Source of the DNA: Oerskovia enterophila
Lineage (GTDB): Bacteria > Actinomycetota > Actinomycetes > Actinomycetales > Cellulomonadaceae
Direction of reading: 5' to 3'
Length of the DNA stretch: 42,286 nucleotides
Assembly: GCF_001692445.1 (NCBI RefSeq)
Contig: NZ_MAQA01000042.1
Location: forward strand, 1 to 42,286
The notes beneath the pieces were generated by a model, which saw nothing but the letters and a program-made list of their open reading frames with translations, did no database searches and was not told the DNA's origin. How positions within the stretch are numbered: position 1 is the first letter of the stretch; every line of letters begins with the position of its first letter. A program made the translations under genes and the position numbers. Positions 9,138-18,669 of this stretch are shown here, piece by piece.

Positions 9138-9145
9138 GGAGTTCC

Positions 9146-10822
<1,677 letters not shown>

Positions 10823-10823
10823 G

Positions 10824-11468
10824 GTGACGGTCCGCCCGCTCGCTGACGTCCCGGTCGCCCGGGACGTCAGCGAGGCGCGCGTCCTGCACGCGGGACGCAT
10901 CTTCGACCTGCGCTCGGAGCAGGTCGACCTGGGCGAGGGCGGCGTGGTGACGCGCGAGTTCGTCGACCACCCCGGGGCGGTCGCGATCGTCGCTCTCGAC
11001 GAGGACGAGCGGGTCCTGCTCCTGCACCAGTACCGTCACCCGGTGCGGCGCGAGCTGTGGGAGCCGCCGGCGGGTCTGCTCGACGTGGACGGCGAGGACG
11101 CGCAGGTCGCGGCCGCGCGCGAGCTGCTCGAGGAGACCGACCTGCGCGCCGCACGCTGGGACGTCCTCGCGGACTACTACACGACCCCAGGCGGCAGCAA
11201 CGAGGCCCTGCGGGTCTTCCTCGCGCGGGACCTCTCCGAGGTGCCTGCGGCCGAGCGCCACGTGCGCGAGGCCGAGGAGCTCGGCATGGAGCTGCGCTGG
11301 GTCCCGCTCGACGAGGCGGTGTCCGCGGTCCTGGCCGGGGACCTGCACAACCCGTCGGCCGTCGTCGGGATCCTGGCGGCTGCTGCCGCGCGCGCGACCG
11401 GGTGGTCGTCGCTGCGCCCCGCGGACAGCCCGTGGCCCGAGCGGCGCGGGGGAGACCCTCGCGCCTGA
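10824..11468 (+). CDS. Nudix hydrolase, ADP-ribose pyrophosphatase type
   Basis: A 214-aa cytosolic protein with a recognisable Nudix box, GLLDVDGEDAQVAAARELLEE in outline: G-x5-E-x7-REL-x-EE. It is preceded by LHQYRHPVRRELWEPPAG, typical of the ADP-ribose/NDP-sugar pyrophosphatase subgroup. That subgroup cleaves ADP-ribose to AMP and ribose-5-phosphate and needs Mg2+. The pyrG-nudix order equals Rv1699-Rv1700 in mycobacteria. The GTG start at 10824 follows pyrG by 1 bp. A strong hairpin follows the stop. The exact substrate is not shown by the sequence. Confidence 0.9.
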   Translation: MTVRPLADVPVARDVSEARVLHAGRIFDLRSEQVDLGEGGVVTREFVDHPGAVAIVALDEDERVLLLHQYRHPVRRELWEPPAGLLDVDGEDAQVAAARELLEETDLRAARWDVLADYYTTPGGSNEALRVFLARDLSEVPAAERHVREAEELGMELRWVPLDEAVSAVLAGDLHNPSAVVGILAAAAARATGWSSLRPADSPWPERRGGDPRA

Positions 11469-11490
11469 GGCGCGCACCGCGGAACAGCAC

Positions 11491-11529
11491 ACGAGGGCCC
11501 GACGGCGTCACGCGCCGTCGGGCCCTCGT
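11491..11529 (+). terminator. Strong hairpin terminator after the Nudix gene
   Basis: A perfect 17-bp stem (left arm 11491-11507, right arm 11513-11529) with a 5-nt loop TCACG starts 22 bp after the stop. It has no long T-tract, as is common for actinobacterial terminators. Its two arms are identical in sequence to those of the hairpin at 14746-14784, on the other side of the GH48 gene. Confidence 0.8.
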
Positions 11530-11579
11530 CGCACCTCGGGCCCACGGCCCGCGCCCGTGGACCGAAAGGTTTAGGTGCG

Positions 11580-11608
11580 TTGACCCCGTGCCCCGCCGGC
11601 CGCAGTGT
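11580..11608 (+). promoter_or_regulatory. Candidate GH48 promoter
   Basis: TTGACC (11580-11585) resembles a -35 hexamer and is followed after 17 bp by CAGTGT (11603-11608), a weak -10 that keeps the A at position 2 and T at position 6. Transcription would start near 11615, upstream of the CelR-like box at 11640, so a bound repressor could block elongation or initiation. Confidence 0.45.
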
Positions 11609-11639
11609 CCAGGTGTGTCGCCCCGCATCACCGACGATG

Positions 11640-11653
11640 TGGGAGCGCTTCCA
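11640..11653. promoter_or_regulatory. CebR/CelR-type operator upstream of GH48
   Basis: TGGGAGCGCTTCCA differs at one position from the 14-bp palindrome TGGGAGCGCTCCCA, the known box of the LacI-family cellobiose/cello-oligosaccharide repressors CebR (Streptomyces) and CelR (Thermobifida). It lies 73 bp before the GH48 start codon and just after the candidate promoter. The expected behaviour is repression relieved by cellobiose. The repressor gene is not in this window. Confidence 0.8.
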
Positions 11654-11725
11654 GCCCGCGAGGACGACGCCGTCCCGCGGACGAGCGCGGCTCCCGAGCG
11701 CGACGTCACCCAGAGAGGTAGTCAG

Positions 11726-14695
11726 ATGTCACGATCCCGCCGGCGGCACGGACGGGCGGCGGCCTCGACGGCCGGCGCCGCGCTGCTGTCGCTCCTCGCC
11801 CTCGCCGCGGTCCAGCCCGCGGGCGCGGCCCCCGCAGCCGAGGGGACGCCCCGCGCGAGCACGACGGTGAGCACCGCGACCGCCGCGCCGCGCGTGGCCG
11901 TCAGCTCCGAGTACGCCGAGCGCTTCCTCGAGATGTACGACGAGATCCACGACCCCGCGAACGGCTACTTCAGCCCGCAGGGCATCCCGTACCACTCGGT
12001 CGAGACCCTCATCGTCGAGGCCCCCGACCACGGCCACGAGACCACGTCCGAGGCCTACAGCTTCTGGCTCTGGCTCGAGGCGGCCTACGGCCGTGCCACG
12101 GCGGACTGGACGAGCTTCAACGACGCCTGGGCGACGATGGAGACGTACATGATCCCGCAGCACGAGGACCAGCCGACCAACTCGTTCTACAACCCCCAGA
12201 GCCCCGCGACCTACGCCGCGGAGTACGACCACCCGAGCAAGTACCCGGCCGCCCTGAACAGCGGGGTCCGGTCCGGGGTCGACCCGCTCGCGAACGAGCT
12301 CAAGGCGACGTACGGGACCTCGGACGTCTACGGCATGCACTGGCTCGCGGACGTCGACAACACCTACGGGTTCGGCGCGGCCCCCGGCGCGGGCTGCCTC
12401 CTGGGGCCCGACAGCGAGGGCACGTCGTACATCAACACGTTCCAGCGCGGGGCGCAGGAGTCGGTCTGGGAGACCGTGCCGCAGCCGTCGTGCGAGGACT
12501 TCTCGTTCGGCGGGACCAACGGCTTCCTCGACCTGTTCACCGGGGACTCGAGCTACGCCAAGCAGTGGAAGTACACCAACGCGTCCGACGCCGACGCGCG
12601 TGCGGTCGAGGCCGCCTATTGGGCGCACACCTGGGCGACCGAGCAGGGGCAGCCGGAGGCGGTGGCGGCGACCGTGGCCAAGGCCGCGAAGATGGGCGAC
12701 TACCTGCGCTACGCGATGTTCGACAAGTACTTCAAGCAGCCGGGCTGCACGTCCCCGAGCTGCCCGGCCGGGACGGGCAAGAACTCTGCGCACTACCTGA
12801 TGTCCTGGTACTACGCGTGGGGCGGGGCGCTCGACCCGGCCGCCGGGTGGGCATGGCGCATCGGGTCCAGCCACGCGCACTTCGGCTACCAGAACCCGAT
12901 GGCCGCGTGGGCGCTGTCCACGTCGCCGGCCCTCGAGCCGCAGTCGCCGACCGCCGTCGACGACTGGTCCACGAGCCTCGAGCGTCAGCTCGAGTTCTAC
13001 CAGTGGCTCCAGTCCGACGAGGGCGGCATCGCGGGCGGGGCGACCAACAGCTGGGGCGGTGCCTACGGCACGCCGCCGGCGGGCACGCCGACCTTCTACG
13101 GCATGGCCTACCAGGAGGCGCCCGTCTACAGCGACCCGCCCTCGAACCAGTGGTTCGGCATGCAGGTCTGGTCCATGGAGCGTGTCGCGCAGCTCTACTA
13201 CGAGTCGGGGGACGCGCAGGCCAAGGCGCTGCTCGACAGGTGGGTCCCGTGGGCGATCGCGAACACGCAGGCGACGGGCGGCGCCGACTGGGCCGTGCCC
13301 TCGACCCTGCGCTGGACCGGCGCGCCCGACGCGTGGGACGCCGCGAACCCGGGCGACAACTCCGGCCTGCACGTCGAGGTGATCTCGCACGGCCAGGACG
13401 TCGGCGTCGCCGCGGCGCTCGCCGGGACGCTGATCCACTACGCCGCAGCGGCGCACGACGACGAGGCCCAGGCCGTCGCCAAGTCCCTGCTCGACTCGAT
13501 CTGGGAGCACAACCGCGACGACAAGGGCGTCTCGGCGGTCGAGGTGCGCGAGGACTACAAGCGCTTCGACGACGTGCTGACCACGACGACCGGAGACGGC
13601 GTCTACGTCCCGTCCGGGTGGCAGGGCACCATGCCCAACGGCGACGAGATCGAGCCCGGCGTGAGCTTCCTCGACCTGCGCAGCTTCTACCGCGACGACC
13701 CGGACTGGCCCAAGGTCCAGGCCTACCTCGACGGGGGAGAGGCGCCCGCGTTCCGGTACCACCGCTTCTGGGCGCAGTCCGCGGTGGCTGTGGCGCTCGC
13801 GAACTACGACCGGTTCTTCGGCGAGCCTGCCGGTGAGGACACCACGGCGCCGACCGTGCCGACGGCGCTCGCCGTCGCGTCGACGACCTCGTCGAGCGCG
13901 ACCCTCACGTGGACCTCGTCGACCGACGACGTGCGTGTCACGGGGTACGACGTCCTGCGCGACGGTGTCGTGGTCGGGACCGCGACCGGGACGATCTTCA
14001 CCGACCCGGGCCTGGCGCCGGCGACGGCGTACGCCTACACGGTCCGGGCGCGCGACGCGGCGGGCAACCTGTCCGCGCCGTCGAGCCCCGTGACGGCCAC
14101 GACCCGGCCTCCGACCGCCGACACGACCCCGCCCTCCGTCCCTGCGGGGCTGCGAGCCGGGACCGTGACGACGACGTCCGTGCCGCTCACCTGGGACGCG
14201 TCGAGCGACGCGGTCGGCGTCACGGGGTACGACGTCTACCAGGGCACGGTCAAGGTCGCGACGGTCGCGGGCACGAGCCATACCGTCACGGGCCTGGCGC
14301 CCGCGACCGGGTACTCGTTCAGCGTCGCGGGGCGCGACGCCGCGGGGAACGTCTCGGCGCGCTCCACGGCCGTCTCGGCGACCACAGCACCCGTGCCGAC
14401 CGGGGCGTGCACGGCGGCCTACCGTACGACCGGCTCGTGGTCGGGAGGCTTCCAGGGCGAGGTCACCGTGACCGCGGGCAACGCCCCCGTCACGGGGTGG
14501 ACCGTGCGCTGGGACCTCGCCCCGGCCGCGGTCAGCCAGCTCTGGGGTGCCTCGCACACCGTGTCCGGCACGGTCGTCACGGCGAGCAACCTCTCGTGGA
14601 ACGGCAGTCTCGCAGCCGGGGGCTCGACGTCGTTCGGGTTCATCGGCACGGGCACCCCGCCGACGAGCGCGTCGGTCACGTGCGCCGCGCCGTGA
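11726..14695 (+). CDS. Secreted GH48 exocellulase (cellobiohydrolase) with Fn3-Fn3-CBM2
   Basis: A processive exo-acting cellulase releasing cellobiose from cellulose ends outside the cell. The signal peptide is residues 1 to about 34 (Arg-rich n-region, Ala/Leu core, AGA-A site). The GH48 domain spans about 58-698 and carries the family signature VEAPDHGHETTSEA, where E98 and E109 correspond to the active-site glutamates E44 and E55 of Clostridium Cel48F. Two fibronectin type III modules follow (about 704-794 and 798-891), then a family 2 cellulose-binding module (894-989) bounded by cysteines and holding exposed tryptophans. The ATG at 11726 follows AGAGAGG. The layout resembles Cellulomonas fimi CbhB, with two rather than three Fn3 modules. 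A CelR-type box lies upstream and matched hairpins flank the gene. Confidence 0.96.
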   Translation: MSRSRRRHGRAAASTAGAALLSLLALAAVQPAGAAPAAEGTPRASTTVSTATAAPRVAVSSEYAERFLEMYDEIHDPANGYFSPQGIPYHSVETLIVEAPDHGHETTSEAYSFWLWLEAAYGRATADWTSFNDAWATMETYMIPQHEDQPTNSFYNPQSPATYAAEYDHPSKYPAALNSGVRSGVDPLANELKATYGTSDVYGMHWLADVDNTYGFGAAPGAGCLLGPDSEGTSYINTFQRGAQESVWETVPQPSCEDFSFGGTNGFLDLFTGDSSYAKQWKYTNASDADARAVEAAYWAHTWATEQGQPEAVAATVAKAAKMGDYLRYAMFDKYFKQPGCTSPSCPAGTGKNSAHYLMSWYYAWGGALDPAAGWAWRIGSSHAHFGYQNPMAAWALSTSPALEPQSPTAVDDWSTSLERQLEFYQWLQSDEGGIAGGATNSWGGAYGTPPAGTPTFYGMAYQEAPVYSDPPSNQWFGMQVWSMERVAQLYYESGDAQAKALLDRWVPWAIANTQATGGADWAVPSTLRWTGAPDAWDAANPGDNSGLHVEVISHGQDVGVAAALAGTLIHYAAAAHDDEAQAVAKSLLDSIWEHNRDDKGVSAVEVREDYKRFDDVLTTTTGDGVYVPSGWQGTMPNGDEIEPGVSFLDLRSFYRDDPDWPKVQAYLDGGEAPAFRYHRFWAQSAVAVALANYDRFFGEPAGEDTTAPTVPTALAVASTTSSSATLTWTSSTDDVRVTGYDVLRDGVVVGTATGTIFTDPGLAPATAYAYTVRARDAAGNLSAPSSPVTATTRPPTADTTPPSVPAGLRAGTVTTTSVPLTWDASSDAVGVTGYDVYQGTVKVATVAGTSHTVTGLAPATGYSFSVAGRDAAGNVSARSTAVSATTAPVPTGACTAAYRTTGSWSGGFQGEVTVTAGNAPVTGWTVRWDLAPAAVSQLWGASHTVSGTVVTASNLSWNGSLAAGGSTSFGFIGTGTPPTSASVTCAAP

Positions 14696-14744
14696 CCTGA
14701 CGGTCGGTCGTGGCGCTCGTCCCGTGCGCCACCCCGTGAGGAAG

Positions 14745-14785
14745 GACGAGGGCCCGACGGCGCGTACCGCCGTCGGGCCCTCGTC
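14745..14785. terminator. Strong hairpin terminator between GH48 and GH3
   Basis: An 18-bp perfect stem (14745-14762 with 14768-14785) and 5-nt loop CGTAC lie between two convergent genes, so it probably ends transcription from both sides. The inner 17 bp of each arm are identical to the hairpin at 11491-11529. Confidence 0.8.
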
Positions 14786-14827
14786 GTGCCCCTGCGCTCC
14801 CGCCGCCTGACCGGCGGGGCGCCCGGC

Positions 14828-17122
14828 TCAGCCCTTGACCGTGAACTCGCCCACGAGCAGGACCTCGTCGCGCGACGACGGGCCGACCAGCAGCTCGAAC
14901 GCCCCGGGCTCGACGACGCGACGCCCCTGGGCGTCGACGAGCGTGCAGTCCGCCACGGCGACCTCGAGGTCGACCACCTGGGACTCGCCCGGTGCCAGGT
15001 CGACCTGACGGTAGGCCTTGAGCTCCTTCTCGGCCCACGTGACCGAGGTGACCGTGTCCCGGACGTAGACCTGGACGGTCTCGTGCGCGGGCCGGGTCCC
15101 GGTGTTGCTCACCGTGACCTGCGCCCGGACGGTGTCCTCGAGCCCGACCACGGCGTCGAGGACCGAGAGGTCCGCGTACTCGACCGTGGTGTAGCTCAGG
15201 CCCTCGCCGAACGCGAAGGGCGGGCGCTGCGTGAGGTCGGCGTAGCGCGTGCCGTGCTGGCCCGGGAGCTGGTTGTAGAAGACGGGCAGCTGCCCGACGT
15301 GCTCCGCGAACGACAGGGGCAGGCGGCCCGAGGGCTCGATCAGCCCCAGGACGAGCTCGGCGACCGCTCGCCCGCCGCGCATGCCGGGGTTCGCGGCCCA
15401 GACGATCGCCGCGGCGTCCCGGGCCGAGGGCGGCAGGACGAGGGGCTTGGAGGCCACGACCACGACGACGAGCGGCGTGCCGGTCTCCGCGAGCGCGTCG
15501 AGCAGGGCGACCTGCGCGCCCACGAGGTCGAGCGTCGCGGTCGAGCGGCCCTCGCCGACCAGCTCGATGCGGTCACCCACGACCGCGACGACGAGGTCGG
15601 CGTCGCGGGCGGACGCGACGGCCTCGGCGATCATGGCCGCGTCGGGCTCGGCGGGCTGGACGACCTGGGGGCGCGGCTGCCCGTCGGGGAAGAGCTCGCC
15701 CTCGGGGTCCGGGACCAGGGTGAGGATGTCGGCGCCACGGGCGTGCGTGACCTCCCAGCCGGCGGGGACGTGGTCCCGGAAGCCGTCGAGCACGGTCTGG
15801 GTCATCTCGCGCGGGTGGCCGTCGGGCAGCCAGTCGACCTGCCCGGACGCCCCGGCCCAGTCGCCCTGCTGGGTGTGCGGGTCGTCGGCGTTGGGTCCCA
15901 CGACTGCGATCCGCCGGGTCGGGGCGCCGGCGCTCGCGGCGACCGCGCGACCGTCCGGTCCCGCGACGAGCCCGCCGTCGAGGGGGAGCGTCCCGTCGTT
16001 CGTGAGCAGCACGAGCGAGCGGCGTGCGACCTCGAGGTTGAGGTCGGCGTGCTGAGAGGAGCCGACGACCTGGGCCTGGCGCTCCGGGTCGGGGCGACGA
16101 GGGTTCTCGAACAGACCGAGCTCGAACTTGAGCGCGAGGATGCGAGCGACCGCGGCATCGAGCTGAGCCTCGTCCAGGAGGCCCTGGCGCACGGCCTCCT
16201 GGGCCCCCTCGAAGAACTGGGGCGTGGTCATGACCATGTCGTTCCCGGCGCGCACCGCGGCCGCGGCCGCGTGCGTGTGGTCGGGCTGGATGTGCTGCTC
16301 CCAGACCATCCGGCCCACGTTGTCCCAGTCCGTGACGAGGGTGCCGGTGTACCCCCACTCGCCGCGGAGCACGTCGCTGAGCAGCCACTCGTTGACCGTG
16401 ATCGGCACGCCGTCCATCGACTGGTAGCCCAGCATGAAGGTCCGGCAGCCCTCGCGCGCGACGCGCTCGAACGGCGGGAGGAACCAGGAACGCAGCTTGC
16501 GGCGCGAGATGTCGGCCTCGGTCGCGTCGCGCCCGCCCTGGGTCTCGGAGTAGCCCGCGAAGTGCTTGGCGGTCGCGAGGATCGCCGTCGGGTCGTCGAG
16601 CCCGTCGCCCTGGTAGCCCCGGACCATCGCGGACGCGAGCTCGCCGATGAGGAACGGGTCCTCGCCGAACGTCTCGCTCACGCGGCCCCAGCGCAGGTCG
16701 CGGGTGATGCACAGCACGGGGGAGAAGGTCCAGTGGATGCCCGTCGCGGCGACCTCGACCGCGGTGGCCCGGGCCACGCGCTCGAGGAGCTCGGCGCTCC
16801 AGGTCGCGGCCATGCCGAGCTGGGTCGGGTAGATCGTCGCGCCGTGCCAGAACGAGTGCCCGTGGATGCAGTCCTCGGCGATGAGCAGCGGGATCTGCAG
16901 GCGGCTGCGCGACGTGAGCTCGTGCGCGAGCAGCGCGTTCTCGGGGGACGTGTGCAGGATCGAGCCGACGTGCACCTCGTTCACGAGCCGCTCGACGCCG
17001 TCGACGGCGTTGAGCTGCATCATCTGCCCGACCTTCTCCGGGAGCGTCATGCGCCGGACGAGGTCGGCGACGCGCTCGGCGACGGGCCGCGAGGGGTCCT
17101 GGTAGGGCAGGAGGTCGGACAT
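14828..17122 (-). CDS. GH3 family beta-glucosidase (intracellular)
   Basis: 764 aa with the GH3 order: N-terminal barrel, C-terminal alpha/beta domain and a terminal Fn3-like domain. The catalytic nucleophile is expected at D265 in LVTDWDNVG. Substrate residues include K186/H187 (AKHFAG) and the RDLRWGR and ETFGEDP motifs. No signal peptide is visible, so it probably acts on imported cello-oligosaccharides; related sugars such as xylo-oligosaccharides cannot be excluded. The open frame extends to 17377, but the ATG at 17122 is preceded by GAAGGGA (17137-17131) at 8-nt spacing and begins the family N-terminus. A TetR gene lies upstream on the same strand with a candidate operator in the gap. 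I found no CelR box here. Confidence 0.93.
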   Translation of the reverse strand: MSDLLPYQDPSRPVAERVADLVRRMTLPEKVGQMMQLNAVDGVERLVNEVHVGSILHTSPENALLAHELTSRSRLQIPLLIAEDCIHGHSFWHGATIYPTQLGMAATWSAELLERVARATAVEVAATGIHWTFSPVLCITRDLRWGRVSETFGEDPFLIGELASAMVRGYQGDGLDDPTAILATAKHFAGYSETQGGRDATEADISRRKLRSWFLPPFERVAREGCRTFMLGYQSMDGVPITVNEWLLSDVLRGEWGYTGTLVTDWDNVGRMVWEQHIQPDHTHAAAAAVRAGNDMVMTTPQFFEGAQEAVRQGLLDEAQLDAAVARILALKFELGLFENPRRPDPERQAQVVGSSQHADLNLEVARRSLVLLTNDGTLPLDGGLVAGPDGRAVAASAGAPTRRIAVVGPNADDPHTQQGDWAGASGQVDWLPDGHPREMTQTVLDGFRDHVPAGWEVTHARGADILTLVPDPEGELFPDGQPRPQVVQPAEPDAAMIAEAVASARDADLVVAVVGDRIELVGEGRSTATLDLVGAQVALLDALAETGTPLVVVVVASKPLVLPPSARDAAAIVWAANPGMRGGRAVAELVLGLIEPSGRLPLSFAEHVGQLPVFYNQLPGQHGTRYADLTQRPPFAFGEGLSYTTVEYADLSVLDAVVGLEDTVRAQVTVSNTGTRPAHETVQVYVRDTVTSVTWAEKELKAYRQVDLAPGESQVVDLEVAVADCTLVDAQGRRVVEPGAFELLVGPSSRDEVLLVGEFTVKG

Positions 17123-17210
17123 GTGCGGGGTCCCTTCGGAGACGACGACGGTGGCGCGAACGGTGCGGTCGAATCGATCCGAGGAGGCAGTCGTCGGACG
17201 GTTCGAGAAA

Positions 17211-17227
17211 ACCATACACTGATAGGT
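17211..17227. promoter_or_regulatory. Candidate TetR-family operator before GH3
   Basis: A 17-bp imperfect palindrome, on the minus strand of the form ACC-TAT-CA-G-TG-TAT-GGT, with 5 of 8 half-site positions symmetric. The minus strand also contains CCTATCAGTG, identical to the first ten bases of the classical tetO2 core. It sits in an A+T-rich patch about 90 bp upstream of the GH3 start and overlaps a possible -10 (TATGGT, 17216-17211), so binding would repress GH3. The adjacent TetR gene is the obvious candidate regulator; this is inference. Confidence 0.5.
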
Positions 17228-17295
17228 AAATGTCGTGACGGCCGAGGAGGGCAGCAGCGATGAGTGGTGCGCGCGTGCCGGGTGCCCGTCGAGGC

Positions 17296-17868
17296 TCAGG
17301 GGCGCGGAAGCCCCAGCACGTCGTACAGCAGCGTGCTCAGCGGACCCTCGAGGCGGGCCTCGTCGTCGACCATCCACTGGAGCTGTGCGCCGTCGGCCGT
17401 CGCGATGATCAGGCGCGCGATCGCGTCCGGATCCAGGTGGGACGGGAGCTCACCGGCCTCCTGCCGCTCCACGACGTCGGCGCTGAGCGTCGCACGCAGC
17501 CCCGCGTAGCGGTGGGCCAGGACCTCGTGGGCCGGGTGCTCGCGGTCGTGGGCCGCTGCCGTGAGCGACACGAACAGCTCGACCAGACCGGGGCGCTCGG
17601 CGTTGCCCTTGACGTTCTCCGCGAGGGTGCGCGGCGCGTCGTGGTAGATGGGGCGCCCCGTCTGGTCGCGGCGCACGATCACCTGGGTGAGCAGGTCCTC
17701 GCGCGAGTCGAAGTAGTGCATGACCCCGGCGACCGTCAGGCCGCAGCGCGCCGCGACGGTCCGCAGGCTCGTGCCGCGGTACCCCTCGTCGGCGAAGACC
17801 TCGAGCGCGACGTCGAGGATCTCCTCGCGCTTGAGCCGTCCCTTTGCGTACACGCCGTCCCTCGCCAC
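17296..17868 (-). CDS. TetR/AcrR family transcriptional regulator
   Basis: 190 aa. The N-terminal helix-turn-helix (about 12-58) reads as a typical TetR domain: REEILDVALEVFADEGYRGTSLRTVAARCGLTVAGVMHYF in outline. The C-terminal domain is the variable ligand-binding part, and its effector is unknown. The GTG start at 17868 has a -10-like TAGGAT ending 6 nt upstream and no ribosome-binding site, which suggests a leaderless message. It lies upstream of GH3 on the same strand and is divergent from the O-acetyltransferase gene, so both are candidate targets. A cello-oligosaccharide or acetylated-sugar effector would be a guess. Confidence 0.93.
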   Translation of the reverse strand: MARDGVYAKGRLKREEILDVALEVFADEGYRGTSLRTVAARCGLTVAGVMHYFDSREDLLTQVIVRRDQTGRPIYHDAPRTLAENVKGNAERPGLVELFVSLTAAAHDREHPAHEVLAHRYAGLRATLSADVVERQEAGELPSHLDPDAIARLIIATADGAQLQWMVDDEARLEGPLSTLLYDVLGLPRP

Positions 17869-17874
17869 CCGACG

Positions 17875-17880
17875 ATCCTA
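17875..17880 (-). promoter_or_regulatory. -10 box TAGGAT of the TetR gene (leaderless)
   Basis: On the minus strand TAGGAT is followed by 6 nt and then the GTG start of the TetR gene. With the usual 6-8 nt to the transcript start, the mRNA would begin at the start codon. Confidence 0.55.
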
Positions 17881-17941
17881 TGCGTGACCCGCGCTGCCGA
17901 CCGGTAGCGTCGGACGACCACCGAACGACCAGGAGAGACCG

Positions 17942-18571
17942 ATGACGACCGAGCAGTACCGCACCGTCCGGGCGCGGATGAACACGGGCGAGCCCTACGT
18001 GGACTACGGAGAGGGGCTCGAGCAGCTCGAGGCCGAGCGGGTCGCGGGCAAGGAGCTCGCGTACGACTTCAACCACTCGCGCCCGAGCCAGGTCGAGGAG
18101 CGCGGGCGGATCCTGCGCGAGCTGTTCGGGACCGTCGGGGAGGGGGTCTGGGTCGAGCCGCCGCTCAGCGTGTCCTACGGCTCGCACGTCCACGTGGGGA
18201 ACCACGTCTACGTCAACTTCAACCTCGTGCTGGTCGACGACGCCGACATCCACATCGGCGACCGGGTCATGTTCGCCCCCAACGTCACCGTGAGCACCGC
18301 GGGCCATCCCGTCGAGCCCGAGGCGCGCCGCGACGGGACCCAGTTCTCGCTGCCCGTGCACATCGAGGACGACGTCTGGATCGGCTCGAACGTCGTCATC
18401 CTGCCCGGGGTCACGATCGGCGCAGGCTCTGTCGTCGGCGCGGGCAGCGTCGTGACACGCGACGTCCCGCCACGCGTGGTCGCGGTCGGCTCGCCCTGCC
18501 GGGTGCTGCGCCCGGTCGACGACCAGGCCCGCGCTGCGGTCGCCGCGGGCGTGCCGGTCGACGGAGCCTGA
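17942..18571 (+). CDS. Maltose/galactoside-type O-acetyltransferase (LacA/Maa family)
   Basis: 209 aa with an N-terminal Mac domain (YDFNHSRP context) and a left-handed beta-helix of hexapeptide repeats (for example VHVGNHVYVNFN, IHIGDRVMFAPNV, VWIGSNVVILPGVTIGAGSVVGAG). Members form trimers and transfer acetyl from acetyl-CoA to sugars; the catalytic His is expected in the STAGHP motif. The ATG is preceded by AGGAGA. A -10-like TAGCGT lies at 17903-17908. It is divergent from the TetR gene, and a hairpin follows the stop. It may detoxify non-metabolisable sugars; the substrate is unknown. Confidence 0.92.
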   Translation: MTTEQYRTVRARMNTGEPYVDYGEGLEQLEAERVAGKELAYDFNHSRPSQVEERGRILRELFGTVGEGVWVEPPLSVSYGSHVHVGNHVYVNFNLVLVDDADIHIGDRVMFAPNVTVSTAGHPVEPEARRDGTQFSLPVHIEDDVWIGSNVVILPGVTIGAGSVVGAGSVVTRDVPPRVVAVGSPCRVLRPVDDQARAAVAAGVPVDGA

Positions 18572-18588
18572 GGGGCCCGCACCGGACG

Positions 18589-18621
18589 CGGGAGGGACCC
18601 GACGCCGTCGGGTCCCTCCCG
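18589..18621 (+). terminator. Hairpin terminator after the O-acetyltransferase
   Basis: 16-bp complementary arms (18589-18604 and 18606-18621) are separated by one base, so the innermost pairs must open into a small loop. It starts 18 bp after the stop codon. Confidence 0.75.
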
Positions 18622-18656
18622 TGGTCGGCGCACCTCGGCGGAGGCGGGGCGCGCAC

Positions 18657-18662
18657 TAGAGT
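18657..18662 (+). promoter_or_regulatory. -10 box TAGAGT of the BTAD regulator (leaderless)
   Basis: TAGAGT ends 7 nt before the GTG at 18670. The earlier in-frame GTG at 18661 overlaps the box and would be outside the transcript, so this element decides the start codon. Confidence 0.55.
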
Positions 18663-18669
18663 GGGGCGG

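Noticed and set aside
17123-17295. CelR/CebR box in front of GH3
   Set aside because: No match to the TGGGAGCGCTCCCA palindrome allowing a few mismatches; only the tetO-like palindrome is present.
17260-17907. Plus-strand frame starting at an ATG with a GAGGAGG site, opposite the TetR gene
   Set aside because: The ribosome-binding site looks good, but the frame is antisense to a clear TetR gene and the product is repetitive and unlike any protein; chance purine run.
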